Position numbers and translations under genes: made by a program. A model generated the notes under the pieces. It had not been told where the DNA came from. It made no database searches and saw only the letters and a list, made by a program, of their open reading frames with translations. From Microbacteriaceae bacterium (GTDB taxonomy: Bacteria; Actinomycetota; Actinomycetes; Actinomycetales; Microbacteriaceae), in NCBI GenBank assembly GCA_017744755.1, contig JAGIAU010000074.1, positions 1 to 9,088 of the forward strand: 9,088 bases of DNA, in the 5' to 3' direction. Of the stretch, positions 1-6,536 are shown in pieces; within the stretch, counting starts at the first letter, position 1, and each line of letters starts with the position of its first letter.

Positions 1-693
1 GTTCCACACGGTGTACCCGAAGAGCGAGGCGAACACGACCGTGAAGGCGACGCTGCCGACGGTCTGCCAGCCGATCGAGGTGAACGCGTCCGCGACGACG
101 GCCGGCCCGTCGACCCCGAGGCTCAGGAGCAGGACGGGGACCGGGACGAAGAGGGCGGACCAGACGACCATGCCGAAGCCGTCCGCCTTGGGGGCGGAGC
201 GCGCGATGACGTTGCCGATCGCCCAGCTGAGGCCGCCGGCCGCGCAGATCAGCACCGGGACGACGACGCCGAGTTCGGCGGCGCCGTCGAGCCGGCCGGC
301 CGCGACGATCCCGAGGCCGAGGAGCGCGACGGCGGCACCCGCGATCTGCAGCCGGCTCGGCCGCTCGCCGAGCGCGACGAAGGCGATGAGCATGGTGAAC
401 GCCGCCTGGCACTGCAGGATGACGGCGGCGAGCCCGACCGGCAGGCCGAGGCCCATCGCGAGGTAGACGAGGCCGAACTGACCGGCGCTCATGAACAGTC
501 CGACCCCGGCGATCGTCCACCAGCTCGCCTCCGGCCGCTTGATGAAGAACACGAGGGGTAGGGCGACGAGGACGAAGCGCAGCGCCACGAGCACGAGCGG
601 CGGCGTGTCGAGCAGGCCGATGCCGATGGCGACGAAGTTCGTGCCCCAGACGATCGCGACGAGGACGCCGAGGAGGATGTGGCGGGGCGACAT
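1..693 (-). CDS. eamA: EamA/DMT-family exporter, 3' end outside window
   Basis: Inner-membrane transporter of the drug/metabolite (10-TM EamA) superfamily. The reading frame starts at ATG 693 and stays open to base 1, giving 231 residues; the family is about 300, so the last two or three helices lie outside the window. Visible: an N-terminal helix with the typical VWGTNF at residues 15-20; alternating short hydrophobic helices; the end of the first EamA repeat with LGERPSRLQ at 108-116; a second repeat beginning near 145 with SWAIGNVIARS at 156-166. From memory, the pattern along repeat one (PPLVLVALRF, GLPVGLAAVILQCQAAFT) is close to E. coli EamA, which exports O-acetylserine and cysteine. 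Family is certain; substrate and symbol are inferred. It is divergent from a LysR-type gene that likely controls it. The purine-rich stretch before the start is only a weak ribosome site. Confidence 0.88.
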   Translation of the reverse strand, partial: MSPRHILLGVLVAIVWGTNFVAIGIGLLDTPPLVLVALRFVLVALPLVFFIKRPEASWWTIAGVGLFMSAGQFGLVYLAMGLGLPVGLAAVILQCQAAFTMLIAFVALGERPSRLQIAGAAVALLGLGIVAAGRLDGAAELGVVVPVLICAAGGLSWAIGNVIARSAPKADGFGMVVWSALFVPVPVLLLSLGVDGPAVVADAFTSIGWQTVGSVAFTVVFASLFGYTVWN

Positions 694-729
694 GGCCCCA
701 GCCTCGCAGGCGCGTTCCAGTAGGACCAG

Positions 730-759
730 TTCCGAATCGCACCGTGCAATCGGTACTAT
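730..759 (+). promoter_or_regulatory. lysR promoter, apparently leaderless
   Basis: A -10 hexamer TACTAT (754-759; fits actinobacterial TAnnnT) ends six bases before the ATG at 766, with a weak -35 candidate TTCCGA at 730-735 (18-bp spacer). There is no Shine-Dalgarno sequence in front of the ATG, so transcription probably starts at the A of the start codon. The T-N11-A operator lies inside the spacer. Confidence 0.55.
736..750. promoter_or_regulatory. LysR-type T-N11-A operator candidate
   Basis: ATCGCACCGTGCAAT is a 15-base palindrome with a single mismatched pair (C738/A748) around centre base 743. It contains the LysR-type consensus T-N11-A (T737, A749). It sits in the 72-bp divergent region between the EamA gene and the LysR gene, between the -35 and -10 of lysR. 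Binding there would repress lysR and could activate the exporter; this is the classic layout of autoregulated LysR systems. The motif is seen in the sequence; which protein binds is inferred. Confidence 0.5.
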
Positions 760-765
760 CCGTAC

Positions 766-1686
766 ATGGTCGACACGCAGGGTCTGCGCGCCCTCGTCGA
801 GGTCGCGCGTCACGGCTCCGTCGCGGCCGCCGCGGACCGGCTCGGCTACACCCCCTCCGCCGTCTCCCAGCAGGTGAAGCGGCTCGAGCGGGACATCGGC
901 GCTGCGCTGCTGGAGCGGCACGGCCGCGGGGTGCTGCTCACCGAGCGCGGGCGTTCACTCGCCGCCGGCGCCGACGGCCTGCTCGACGAGCTCGACCGGC
1001 TCGCCGCGCGGGCCGGGGCGGAGGACGCGCGTTCGCTCGCCCCGCTGCGCATCGCGTCGTTCTCGACCGCGACCCGCGGGCTGTTCGCCCCCATGCTCGC
1101 GCAGCTCCTCGCCGAGGGTCTGGCGCTCCCGCGCGTGACGAGCGTCGACCCGCTCGAGGCGATCGAGCTCGTCTCCGACGGAGTCGTCGACCTCGCCGTG
1201 ATCCACGACTGGCAGGGCTATCCGGTCGTGCTGCCGGAGCACGTGCAGACCGAGCCGCTCCTCGACGACGTCGCCGACGTCGTGCTGTCCGTCGAGCACC
1301 CGCTCGCCGACCGCGCCACGATCGACCGGCACGAGCTCGTCGACGAGCGCTGGGGCTCCACGCCGCGCGGGCAGATCTGCGCCGAGGCACTGCAGCGCGT
1401 GTTCGCCGATCTCGGCCGGCTCCCCCGCGTCGTCGCCGAGGACCCCGACTGGGCGACGCTCGTCGCCCTCGCGGAGCACGGCATCCTCGTGGTGCTGCTC
1501 CCCCGCCTCGGGCGCGGCGAGCTCCCTCCCGGCGTCCGCGCCGTCCCGCTCACGGAGCGCGACCAGGTGCGGCACGTCTCGGTCGCCTACCGGCGGACGA
1601 TGGCCGACAGCCCCGGCGTCCGGCACGCCGTCGACCTCCTGCGCGCCGAGGCGGCCGCCCTCGCGTCGGGCTCGCCGAACCCGTAG
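766..1686 (+). CDS. LysR-family transcriptional regulator
   Basis: A 306-residue LysR-type regulator, normal length for the family. Residues 1-62 form the winged helix-turn-helix, with the family pattern GSVAAAADRLGYTPSAVSQQ (18-37) followed by KRLERDIGAALLERHGRG; a linker helix follows to about 90. Residues 93-295 are the periplasmic-binding-protein-like effector domain, starting RIASFSTATRGLF. The ATG at 766 is chosen because the HTH begins at once and a -10 hexamer ends six bases upstream. It is divergent from the EamA exporter with a T-N11-A site between them, so it most likely senses a metabolite exported by that transporter (perhaps an amino acid or cysteine precursor) and also represses itself. 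The effector cannot be told from sequence. Confidence 0.93.
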   Translation: MVDTQGLRALVEVARHGSVAAAADRLGYTPSAVSQQVKRLERDIGAALLERHGRGVLLTERGRSLAAGADGLLDELDRLAARAGAEDARSLAPLRIASFSTATRGLFAPMLAQLLAEGLALPRVTSVDPLEAIELVSDGVVDLAVIHDWQGYPVVLPEHVQTEPLLDDVADVVLSVEHPLADRATIDRHELVDERWGSTPRGQICAEALQRVFADLGRLPRVVAEDPDWATLVALAEHGILVVLLPRLGRGELPPGVRAVPLTERDQVRHVSVAYRRTMADSPGVRHAVDLLRAEAAALASGSPNP

Positions 1687-1693
1687 CGCCCGC

Positions 1694-1709
1694 CGGGGCC
1701 ACGGCCCCG
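1694..1709 (+). terminator. Weak GC hairpin after lysR
   Basis: CGGGGC and GCCCCG form a six-base-pair stem with a CACG loop eight bases after the lysR stop codon. No T-run follows, so it could be an unusual terminator or chance in GC-rich DNA. The rest of 1687-1819 shows only the promoter of the next gene. Confidence 0.25.
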
Positions 1710-1807
1710 CAAGGAGCGCCGATCACCCTCCGGCTCCGGCATCCGCCGCATGTCGAGGAAGCCGGCCGTCCGCCCGAGGACGTTCCGCCTGAATCGGGAC
1801 GGGGCCG

Positions 1808-1813
1808 TAGCCT
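1808..1813 (+). promoter_or_regulatory. -10 element of the split-barrel gene
   Basis: TAGCCT fits TAnnnT and ends six bases before the ATG at 1820, the same spacing as at lysR. A TTCCGC at 1783-1788 is a loose -35 candidate (19-bp spacer). No Shine-Dalgarno sequence is present, so a leaderless mRNA is likely. Confidence 0.45.
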
Positions 1814-1819
1814 GGTGCC

Positions 1820-2257
1820 ATGACCGAACTGCCGCCCACCGCGCTCACCGCCACCGAATGCTGGGCGCTGCTGCGCTCCGACACCCTCGGCCGGGTCGCG
1901 CTCGCGGCGGGCGGCGAGATCGACATCTTCCCGGTCAACTACGTCGTCGACGCCGACGAGACGATCGTCTTCCGCACCGCACCGGGCACCAAGCTCGCCG
2001 AGCTGACGATCCGGCCGACGGTCGCGTTCGAGATCGACGGCGCCGTGCGCGCCGATCTCTTCAGCGTCATCGTCAAGGGCGAGGCGCGGCGCATCGAGGA
2101 TCCGGCGGAGATCGCCGCCGCCGCCGAGCTGCCGCTGACGCCCTGGATCCCCACGGTGAAGGAGCACTTCATCCGGATCGTCCCGAGCTGGGTGACCGGA
2201 CGCCGCTTCACCCCGGGGCCGGAGCCGGAGATCGACCCGGCGGGCACGGCCGCCTGA
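1820..2257 (+). CDS. Pyridoxamine 5'-phosphate oxidase-like flavin-binding split-barrel protein
   Basis: A 145-residue single-domain protein of the FMN-binding split-barrel fold (pyridoxamine phosphate oxidase-like, Pyridox_ox_2 type). Typical features are the N-terminal helix ECWALLRSDTLGRVAL (13-28), then EIDIFPVNYVVD (33-44), FRTAPGTKLAEL (51-62) and a VKGEARRIEDP strand/turn (84-95), ending in a strand with VPSWVTGRRF. Members bind FMN or F420 and are mostly uncharacterised cytosolic oxidoreductases or flavin-binding proteins; the substrate is unknown. It lacks any obvious PLP-pathway neighbour, so a role in true vitamin B6 synthesis is unlikely. It appears monocistronic: its own promoter upstream, and a convergent gene 27 bp after its stop. 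Confidence 0.88.
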   Translation: MTELPPTALTATECWALLRSDTLGRVALAAGGEIDIFPVNYVVDADETIVFRTAPGTKLAELTIRPTVAFEIDGAVRADLFSVIVKGEARRIEDPAEIAAAAELPLTPWIPTVKEHFIRIVPSWVTGRRFTPGPEPEIDPAGTAA

Positions 2258-2258
2258 T

Positions 2259-2284
2259 CGCGGCGGGCGACCGATCGGTCCGCG
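2259..2284. terminator. Bidirectional stem-loop between convergent genes
   Basis: The whole 27-bp gap between the convergent split-barrel and metal ATPase genes can fold: CGCGG (2259-2263) pairs with CCGCG (2280-2284), and inside lies a perfect 12-base palindrome GACCGATCGGTC (2269-2280). There is no T-tract on either side. Its position suggests a shared terminator for both genes, but the sequence alone does not prove it. Confidence 0.3.
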
Positions 2285-4117
2285 TCAGAACGCGCGGCGC
2301 CGGCCGATCGCCCGGAGCGCCGCGACGATCGTGACGACGTCCACGACCTCCTGGAGCAGTGCGCCGATCGTCGCGGGGATGAGCCCGAAGGCGGCGACGA
2401 GCATCAGGCCGACGGAGATCAGGATGCCGGCCCAGATGCTCTGCAGGGCGATCCGCACCGTCTCCCGGCCGATCGCGACCGCGTCCGCCACCCGTCCGAA
2501 CCGGTCGACGAGGATGACCGCCGCGGCGGACTCGCTCGCGGCCGTCGCGCCGCGCGCGCCCATCGCGATCCCGACATCGGCTGCAGCGAGGACCGGACTG
2601 TCGTTGACGCCGTCGCCGACCATGATGACCGGCCGCTCGGTCACCGCGGCGACCGCCGCGACCTTGTCCGCAGGCAGGCACTCCGCGCGGAAGCGCTCGA
2701 TGCCGAGCTCCGCGGCCACGTGGCGTGCGGTCGGCTCGGCGTCGCCCGTCAGCATGAGCACGTCGCCGACGCCGAGCTCCGCGAGCCGCCGCAGCGTGTC
2801 CGGCGCATCCTCGCGCACCTCGTCCGCGGCGACGATCGCGCCCGCGAAGCGGCCGTCCACCGCGACGTAGACGGCCAGCTCGCCCGGCTCCAGCGGCGTG
2901 CGCGCGGCGTCCTGGGCATGCTCCGCGACGAAGGAGAACTTGCCGACGACGACGTCCCGGCCGCCGACCCGGGCGGTGACGCCCTGGGCGGTGTGCTCGG
3001 TCGCCGAGTCGGCCAGCACGGGCACGACGCCGCGCTCCTCGGCCGCCCGCTGCAGCGAGTCCGCGAGCGTGTGCGCGGAGTACTGCTCCGCGCTCGCCGC
3101 CGCGGCGAGGAGCTCCGGCTCCGTGAACCCCGCCGCCGGCCGGACGGCCGCGACCTCGGGCCGGCCGAGCGTCAGCGTGCCCGTCTTGTCGAAGACCGCC
3201 GTGCGGGCTCGCGCGAGGAGCTCGAGCACGCCGCCGCCCTTCACGAGGATGCCGCGGCGCGCGGCACGGCTCATGCCGCCGATGAACGCGACCGGCGCTG
3301 CGATGAGCAGCGGACAGGGCGTCGCGAGCACGAGGACCTCGGCGAACCGTCCGGGCTGCCCCGAGACCGCCCAGGCGACGCCGGCGATCGCGAGGGACAG
3401 CAGCGTGAACGGCACGGCGAAGCGATCGGCGAGCCGGACGACGGGCGCCCGGCTCTCCGACGCCTCCCGGACGAGCGCGACGATCCGCGCGTACTGGCTG
3501 TCGGCGGCCGTCGCCGTCGCCGTGAGCTCCATCGCGGCGGCGCCGTTCACCGAGCCGCTCAGCACCGTCGCGCCCGCCGCGAGCGCGACCGGCAGGCTCT
3601 CGCCGGTGACCGAGGAGGCGTCGACCTCGGCCGCGGCGGAGAGCACGACGCCGTCGACGGGGACGACCTCCGCGGGCTGCACGACGATGACGTCGCCGAT
3701 CCGCAGCTCCCCGGCGGGCACGTCCCGGATCCCGTCGGCGTCGCGGCGGTGCGCGATCCGAGGGCTCCGGTCGAGGAGGGCGTTGAGCTCCCCGCGCGCC
3801 CGGCGGTTCGCGGCGTCCTCGAGCGCCTCGCCGCCGGTGAGCATGAGCACGACGATGAGCGCCGCGACGTACTCGCCGACGACGACGGTCGCGACGATGG
3901 CGGTGACGGCGAGCACGTCGAGCCCGAACTCGCGGCGGAGCATCGCCCGCACCATCTGCACGGCGTGCCAGGCTGCGACGAAGAGGGCGAACGCGCTGAA
4001 CAGCCAGCGGATCGGCTCCGGCAGGCCGGCGATCCAGAGCCCCGCGCCGAGCAGGCCGACGAGGACCGTCGCGGCGACGAAGGGGTATCGCCGGATGAGC
4101 TCGGTGACGCGGCGCAC
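2285..4117 (-). CDS. P1B-type heavy-metal translocating ATPase with TPC motif
   Basis: A 610-residue metal-exporting P-type ATPase of the cytoplasmic membrane. Helices lie at about 13-31, 38-57 and 66-95; the actuator domain carries TGES at 171-174; helices at 235-253 and 259-282 follow, the latter with the metal-site motif ATPCPLL (265-271). The phosphorylation site is DKTGT (Asp310), then MLTGD at 455-459, GDGVND at 501-506, and two final helices (about 557-580, 582-603). The TPC triad is that of the P1B-5 (Nia-like, Ni/Fe) group, so Ni or Fe is a better guess than Cu or Zn. It has no N-terminal metal-binding domain. The N-domain HP dipeptide of the family is HT here (SAHTLA, 347-352). The GTG at 4117 is chosen because the protein begins there; the frame is open further upstream only as an overlap with helD. 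It lies 38 bp after helD on the same strand. Confidence 0.9.
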   Translation of the reverse strand: MRRVTELIRRYPFVAATVLVGLLGAGLWIAGLPEPIRWLFSAFALFVAAWHAVQMVRAMLRREFGLDVLAVTAIVATVVVGEYVAALIVVLMLTGGEALEDAANRRARGELNALLDRSPRIAHRRDADGIRDVPAGELRIGDVIVVQPAEVVPVDGVVLSAAAEVDASSVTGESLPVALAAGATVLSGSVNGAAAMELTATATAADSQYARIVALVREASESRAPVVRLADRFAVPFTLLSLAIAGVAWAVSGQPGRFAEVLVLATPCPLLIAAPVAFIGGMSRAARRGILVKGGGVLELLARARTAVFDKTGTLTLGRPEVAAVRPAAGFTEPELLAAAASAEQYSAHTLADSLQRAAEERGVVPVLADSATEHTAQGVTARVGGRDVVVGKFSFVAEHAQDAARTPLEPGELAVYVAVDGRFAGAIVAADEVREDAPDTLRRLAELGVGDVLMLTGDAEPTARHVAAELGIERFRAECLPADKVAAVAAVTERPVIMVGDGVNDSPVLAAADVGIAMGARGATAASESAAAVILVDRFGRVADAVAIGRETVRIALQSIWAGILISVGLMLVAAFGLIPATIGALLQEVVDVVTIVAALRAIGRRRAF

Positions 4118-4123
4118 CGGGCC

Positions 4124-4129
4124 AGTCTG
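4124..4129 (-). promoter_or_regulatory. Possible -10 of the metal ATPase gene
   Basis: On the minus strand CAGACT ends six bases before the GTG start at 4117, the same spacing as the -10 hexamers of lysR and the split-barrel gene. No ribosome site precedes the GTG. The ATPase may thus have its own leaderless transcript besides read-through from helD. The hexamer lacks the first consensus T and no -35 is evident. Confidence 0.3.
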
Positions 4130-4155
4130 ACAGGTCGGCCGATCCGCCCCTCGGC

Positions 4156-6435
4156 TCAGAAGTACGGGATGCCGGCGGGCAGCGGGCCCGAGGTGACCAG
4201 GACGAGGCGCTGGGTCGGCCGGGTCATCGCGACGTACAGCGCGCCGGCGCCGCGCGCGCCGTCGGCGACGATCGCGGACGGCTCCGCGACGATGACCGCG
4301 TCGAACTCGAGGCCCTTCGCGTCCTGCGGCGTGAGCAGCGCGACGGGGCGGCGCAGGCCCGCCGAGCCGCGGCCGATCGTGTCGCGGCCGAGCGCCGTCG
4401 TCAGCGGGAGCTGCAGCGCGTCGGCATCGGCCGGCGCGGCGATGATCGCGACGGAGCCGAGCTCGCCGGCCCCGCCGCCGTCCGCGCGGAGGGCGTTCAC
4501 CGCATCGATGATCGCGTCGGCGAGCGGATAGGGGCCGTCGGTGTCCTCGACCGAGCCGACGCGGACGACCTCGACGGGCCAGTCGCCCTCGCGGACGGAG
4601 CGGGTCGCGGTGACCGGCACGCCGTTCGCCGCGGCCATCTCCTCCGCGGCCTGTGCGATCTGCGCGGGCGTGCGGTAGTTGACGGTGAGCTCCTCGAGCC
4701 GCCAGGCGTCCTTGAAGATCGGGCCGAGCGTCGCCGCCCAGTCGGCGCTGCCGGCGGCGGAGGCGACCTGGGCGACGTCGCCGACGATCGTGAACGACTT
4801 CAGCGGGTTCTTCCGCACGAGCATCCGCCACTGCATCGGCGAGAGCTCCTGCGCCTCGTCGACGACGATGTGCCCGAACGTCCACGTGCGGTCGGAGACG
4901 GCGCGCTCCGCGGCCGTCGCCCGCGCCGAGACGTCCTCCGTGAACGACTCCGCGAGCTGCCGCGCGTCGACGAGGCCCTCGACGCCCATGTTCCGGATGG
5001 CGGCCTTGGCGTTCTCCAGGTTCCGCTTCGCCTCGCGCTCCCGCTCGCGCGCCGCGTAGTCGGTGACGGGATCGTCGCCGAGCAGTTCCGCCGCCTCGTC
5101 GAGGAGCGGCACGTCCGAGACGGTGAACGGCTCGTCCCGGCCGCGCAGCAGCAGCGCGCGCTTCTCCGGGGTCCAGCGCTGCGTGATCGTCGTGAGCCAG
5201 TTCGGCCGCGCGTACAGGTCGCGGACGAGCTTCTCGGGGGTGAGCGGCATCCACGCCGTGTTCAGCGCGACCTTGACGTCGTATGCGGTGCGCACGTCCT
5301 CGCGCAGCAGCGCGACGTCGCTCTCGTCGACCGCACGACCGCGGCGGCGCAGCTCGCCGACGAGCAGGTCGGCGATCGCGGCGATGGCGACCTTGTTGAA
5401 CGTGACGCGGGCGACGTTGTGCGGCTTGTGCGTCTCCCAGGCGCGCTGCATGGCGTCGCGGATGAGCTGCGCGGGCACGACGATCTGCTCGCCGTCGATG
5501 TCGACGGTCGTGTCGGCGGTCGGGATGATCTGGCGCGACTTCACGGCCCGGGCGAGCAGGCGCGCCATCTCCGTCGAGCCCTTGAGCGCGGCCACCGCCG
5601 GACGGTCCTCCGATTCGGCGCTCACGCCCGGGAAGAGCGCGCCGAGCGAGGCGGTGACGACGCCGGTCTCGCCGAGGGACGGGAGGACGGCCTCGATGTA
5701 CTCGAGGAACGAGCGGGACGGGCCGACGATGAGGACGCCCGCCGCGGCGAGGCGCTCCCGGTGCGAGTACAGCAGGTAGGCGGCGCGGTGGAGCGCGACG
5801 GCGGTCTTGCCGGTGCCGGGTCCGCCCTGGACGACGAGGGCGCCGTGCAGATCGGAGCGGATGATCCGGTCCTGCTCGGCCTGGATCGTCGCGACGATGT
5901 CCTGCATGCGGCCCGTGCGCTCCCGGCCGAGCGCGACCATGAGGGCCGCCTCGCCCTGCAGGACGTTCTCCTCGGCCTCGAGCAGCGCCTGGTCGAAGAC
6001 CTCGTCGTCGACGCCGACGACGTCGCGGCCGCGCGAGTGCAGGTGGCGGCGGGCGCGCGCGCCGAGCGGCGTCGCCGCGGTCGCCTGGTAGAACGCGCTC
6101 GCCTGGGGCACGCGCCAGTCGAGCAGGATCGGCTGCTGCTCCTCGTCCCGTAGGCCGATGCGGCCGATGTAGTGGTAGACCGGCTGCCCGTCGACGGGCT
6201 GCAGCTCGAGGCGGCCGAAGGCGAGCCGCTCGTCGATCTCGCGCAGCTGCGCGATCCGGTCCTCGTAGATCCGGGCGAAGGCGTCGCGCTCGCTGCGCGA
6301 CTGGTGCGTGCCGCCCTGCGCGCCGCCCGCACGGACGGCCTCGAGCTCCCGCTGCACGGAGGCTCGGATCGAGTCGAGGCGCTCGTAGAGGCCGTGCACA
6401 TACGCCCGTTCGCGAGCGACTTCAGCTGACGGCAT
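4156..6435 (-). CDS. helD: HelD-family RNA polymerase-recycling ATPase (UvrD/Rep-like SF1)
   Basis: A 759-residue SF1-like motor ATPase. Order: N-terminal coiled-coil region (about 1-75, ARERAYVHGLYERLD) that in HelD proteins enters the RNA polymerase secondary channel; LLDWRVP at 104-110; IVATIQAEQD at 180-189; Walker A GGPGTGKT at 204-211; Walker B VVDEAQE at 524-530; GDVAQ at 552-556; VNYRTP at 585-590; KGLEFDAVIV at 707-716; YVAMTRPTQRL at 734-744 with the arginine finger. This order and the IQAEQD and LLDWR blocks match actinobacterial HelD (as in Mycolicibacterium smegmatis) rather than UvrD DNA helicases. HelD strips RNA polymerase from nucleic acid; the related HelR of Streptomyces gives rifamycin tolerance, but this protein lacks the HelR-like N-terminus I recall. 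The ATG at 6435 has a GGAG site four bases upstream. Alternative: a plain UvrD-like helicase, less likely. Confidence 0.85.
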   Translation of the reverse strand: MPSAEVARERAYVHGLYERLDSIRASVQRELEAVRAGGAQGGTHQSRSERDAFARIYEDRIAQLREIDERLAFGRLELQPVDGQPVYHYIGRIGLRDEEQQPILLDWRVPQASAFYQATAATPLGARARRHLHSRGRDVVGVDDEVFDQALLEAEENVLQGEAALMVALGRERTGRMQDIVATIQAEQDRIIRSDLHGALVVQGGPGTGKTAVALHRAAYLLYSHRERLAAAGVLIVGPSRSFLEYIEAVLPSLGETGVVTASLGALFPGVSAESEDRPAVAALKGSTEMARLLARAVKSRQIIPTADTTVDIDGEQIVVPAQLIRDAMQRAWETHKPHNVARVTFNKVAIAAIADLLVGELRRRGRAVDESDVALLREDVRTAYDVKVALNTAWMPLTPEKLVRDLYARPNWLTTITQRWTPEKRALLLRGRDEPFTVSDVPLLDEAAELLGDDPVTDYAAREREREAKRNLENAKAAIRNMGVEGLVDARQLAESFTEDVSARATAAERAVSDRTWTFGHIVVDEAQELSPMQWRMLVRKNPLKSFTIVGDVAQVASAAGSADWAATLGPIFKDAWRLEELTVNYRTPAQIAQAAEEMAAANGVPVTATRSVREGDWPVEVVRVGSVEDTDGPYPLADAIIDAVNALRADGGGAGELGSVAIIAAPADADALQLPLTTALGRDTIGRGSAGLRRPVALLTPQDAKGLEFDAVIVAEPSAIVADGARGAGALYVAMTRPTQRLVLVTSGPLPAGIPYF

Positions 6436-6456
6436 CCCACTCCAACCGGATAAAGC

Positions 6457-6471
6457 GGACTGTCCATTGTA
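6457..6471 (-). promoter_or_regulatory. helD promoter -10 with a palindrome at the transcription start
   Basis: Minus-strand TACAAT (6471 to 6466) matches the -10 consensus in five of six bases, giving a leader of about 24 bases before the ATG at 6435. Directly after it lies the perfect odd palindrome GGACTGTCC (6457-6465) over the likely +1, a possible operator. No convincing -35 is seen. The rifamycin-associated element known upstream of some helR/helD genes is not present in 6436-6536. Confidence 0.45.
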
Positions 6472-6524
6472 GTGCTCGCGGAGGCCGTGGATTTCCCAGC
6501 ATCGTGCGCGGGGCCGCGCTCCGG

Positions 6525-6533
6525 CAGGATGAA
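6525..6533 (+). promoter_or_regulatory. Start region of the conserved membrane protein gene: AGGA site and -10-like hexamer
   Basis: CAGGAT (6525-6530) ends six bases before the GTG at 6537, as at the leaderless starts elsewhere in the window, but the same bases hold an AGGA ribosome site (6526-6529) seven bases from the GTG. Either reading favours GTG 6537 over the upstream in-frame GTG at 6504, which has no ribosome site. Confidence 0.4.
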
Positions 6534-6536
6534 CGC

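Noticed and set aside
744..1823. 359-residue plus-strand frame overlapping lysR
   Set aside because: Arg/Ala/Pro-rich shifted-frame shadow; the LysR domain order is in the other frame.
2720..4531. Long plus-strand open frames opposite the metal ATPase and helD (for example 2720-4531, 2898-4130, 4870-6153)
   Set aside because: Low-complexity Arg/Asp/Gly translations typical of antisense frames in high-GC DNA; the minus strand holds full families with all motifs.
4118..5254. Upstream extension of the metal ATPase frame to 5254, giving a 989-residue protein
   Set aside because: The extra residues are Arg/Gly/Ala-rich and are the helD gene read in another frame of the same strand. Real ATPase sequence starts at GTG 4117.
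4156..6435. Calling the HelD-family gene a UvrD DNA-repair helicase or HelR
   Set aside because: The IQAEQD and LLDWR blocks and the N-terminal coiled coil fit HelD; the N-terminus differs from the HelR type I recall and no rifamycin-associated element is upstream.
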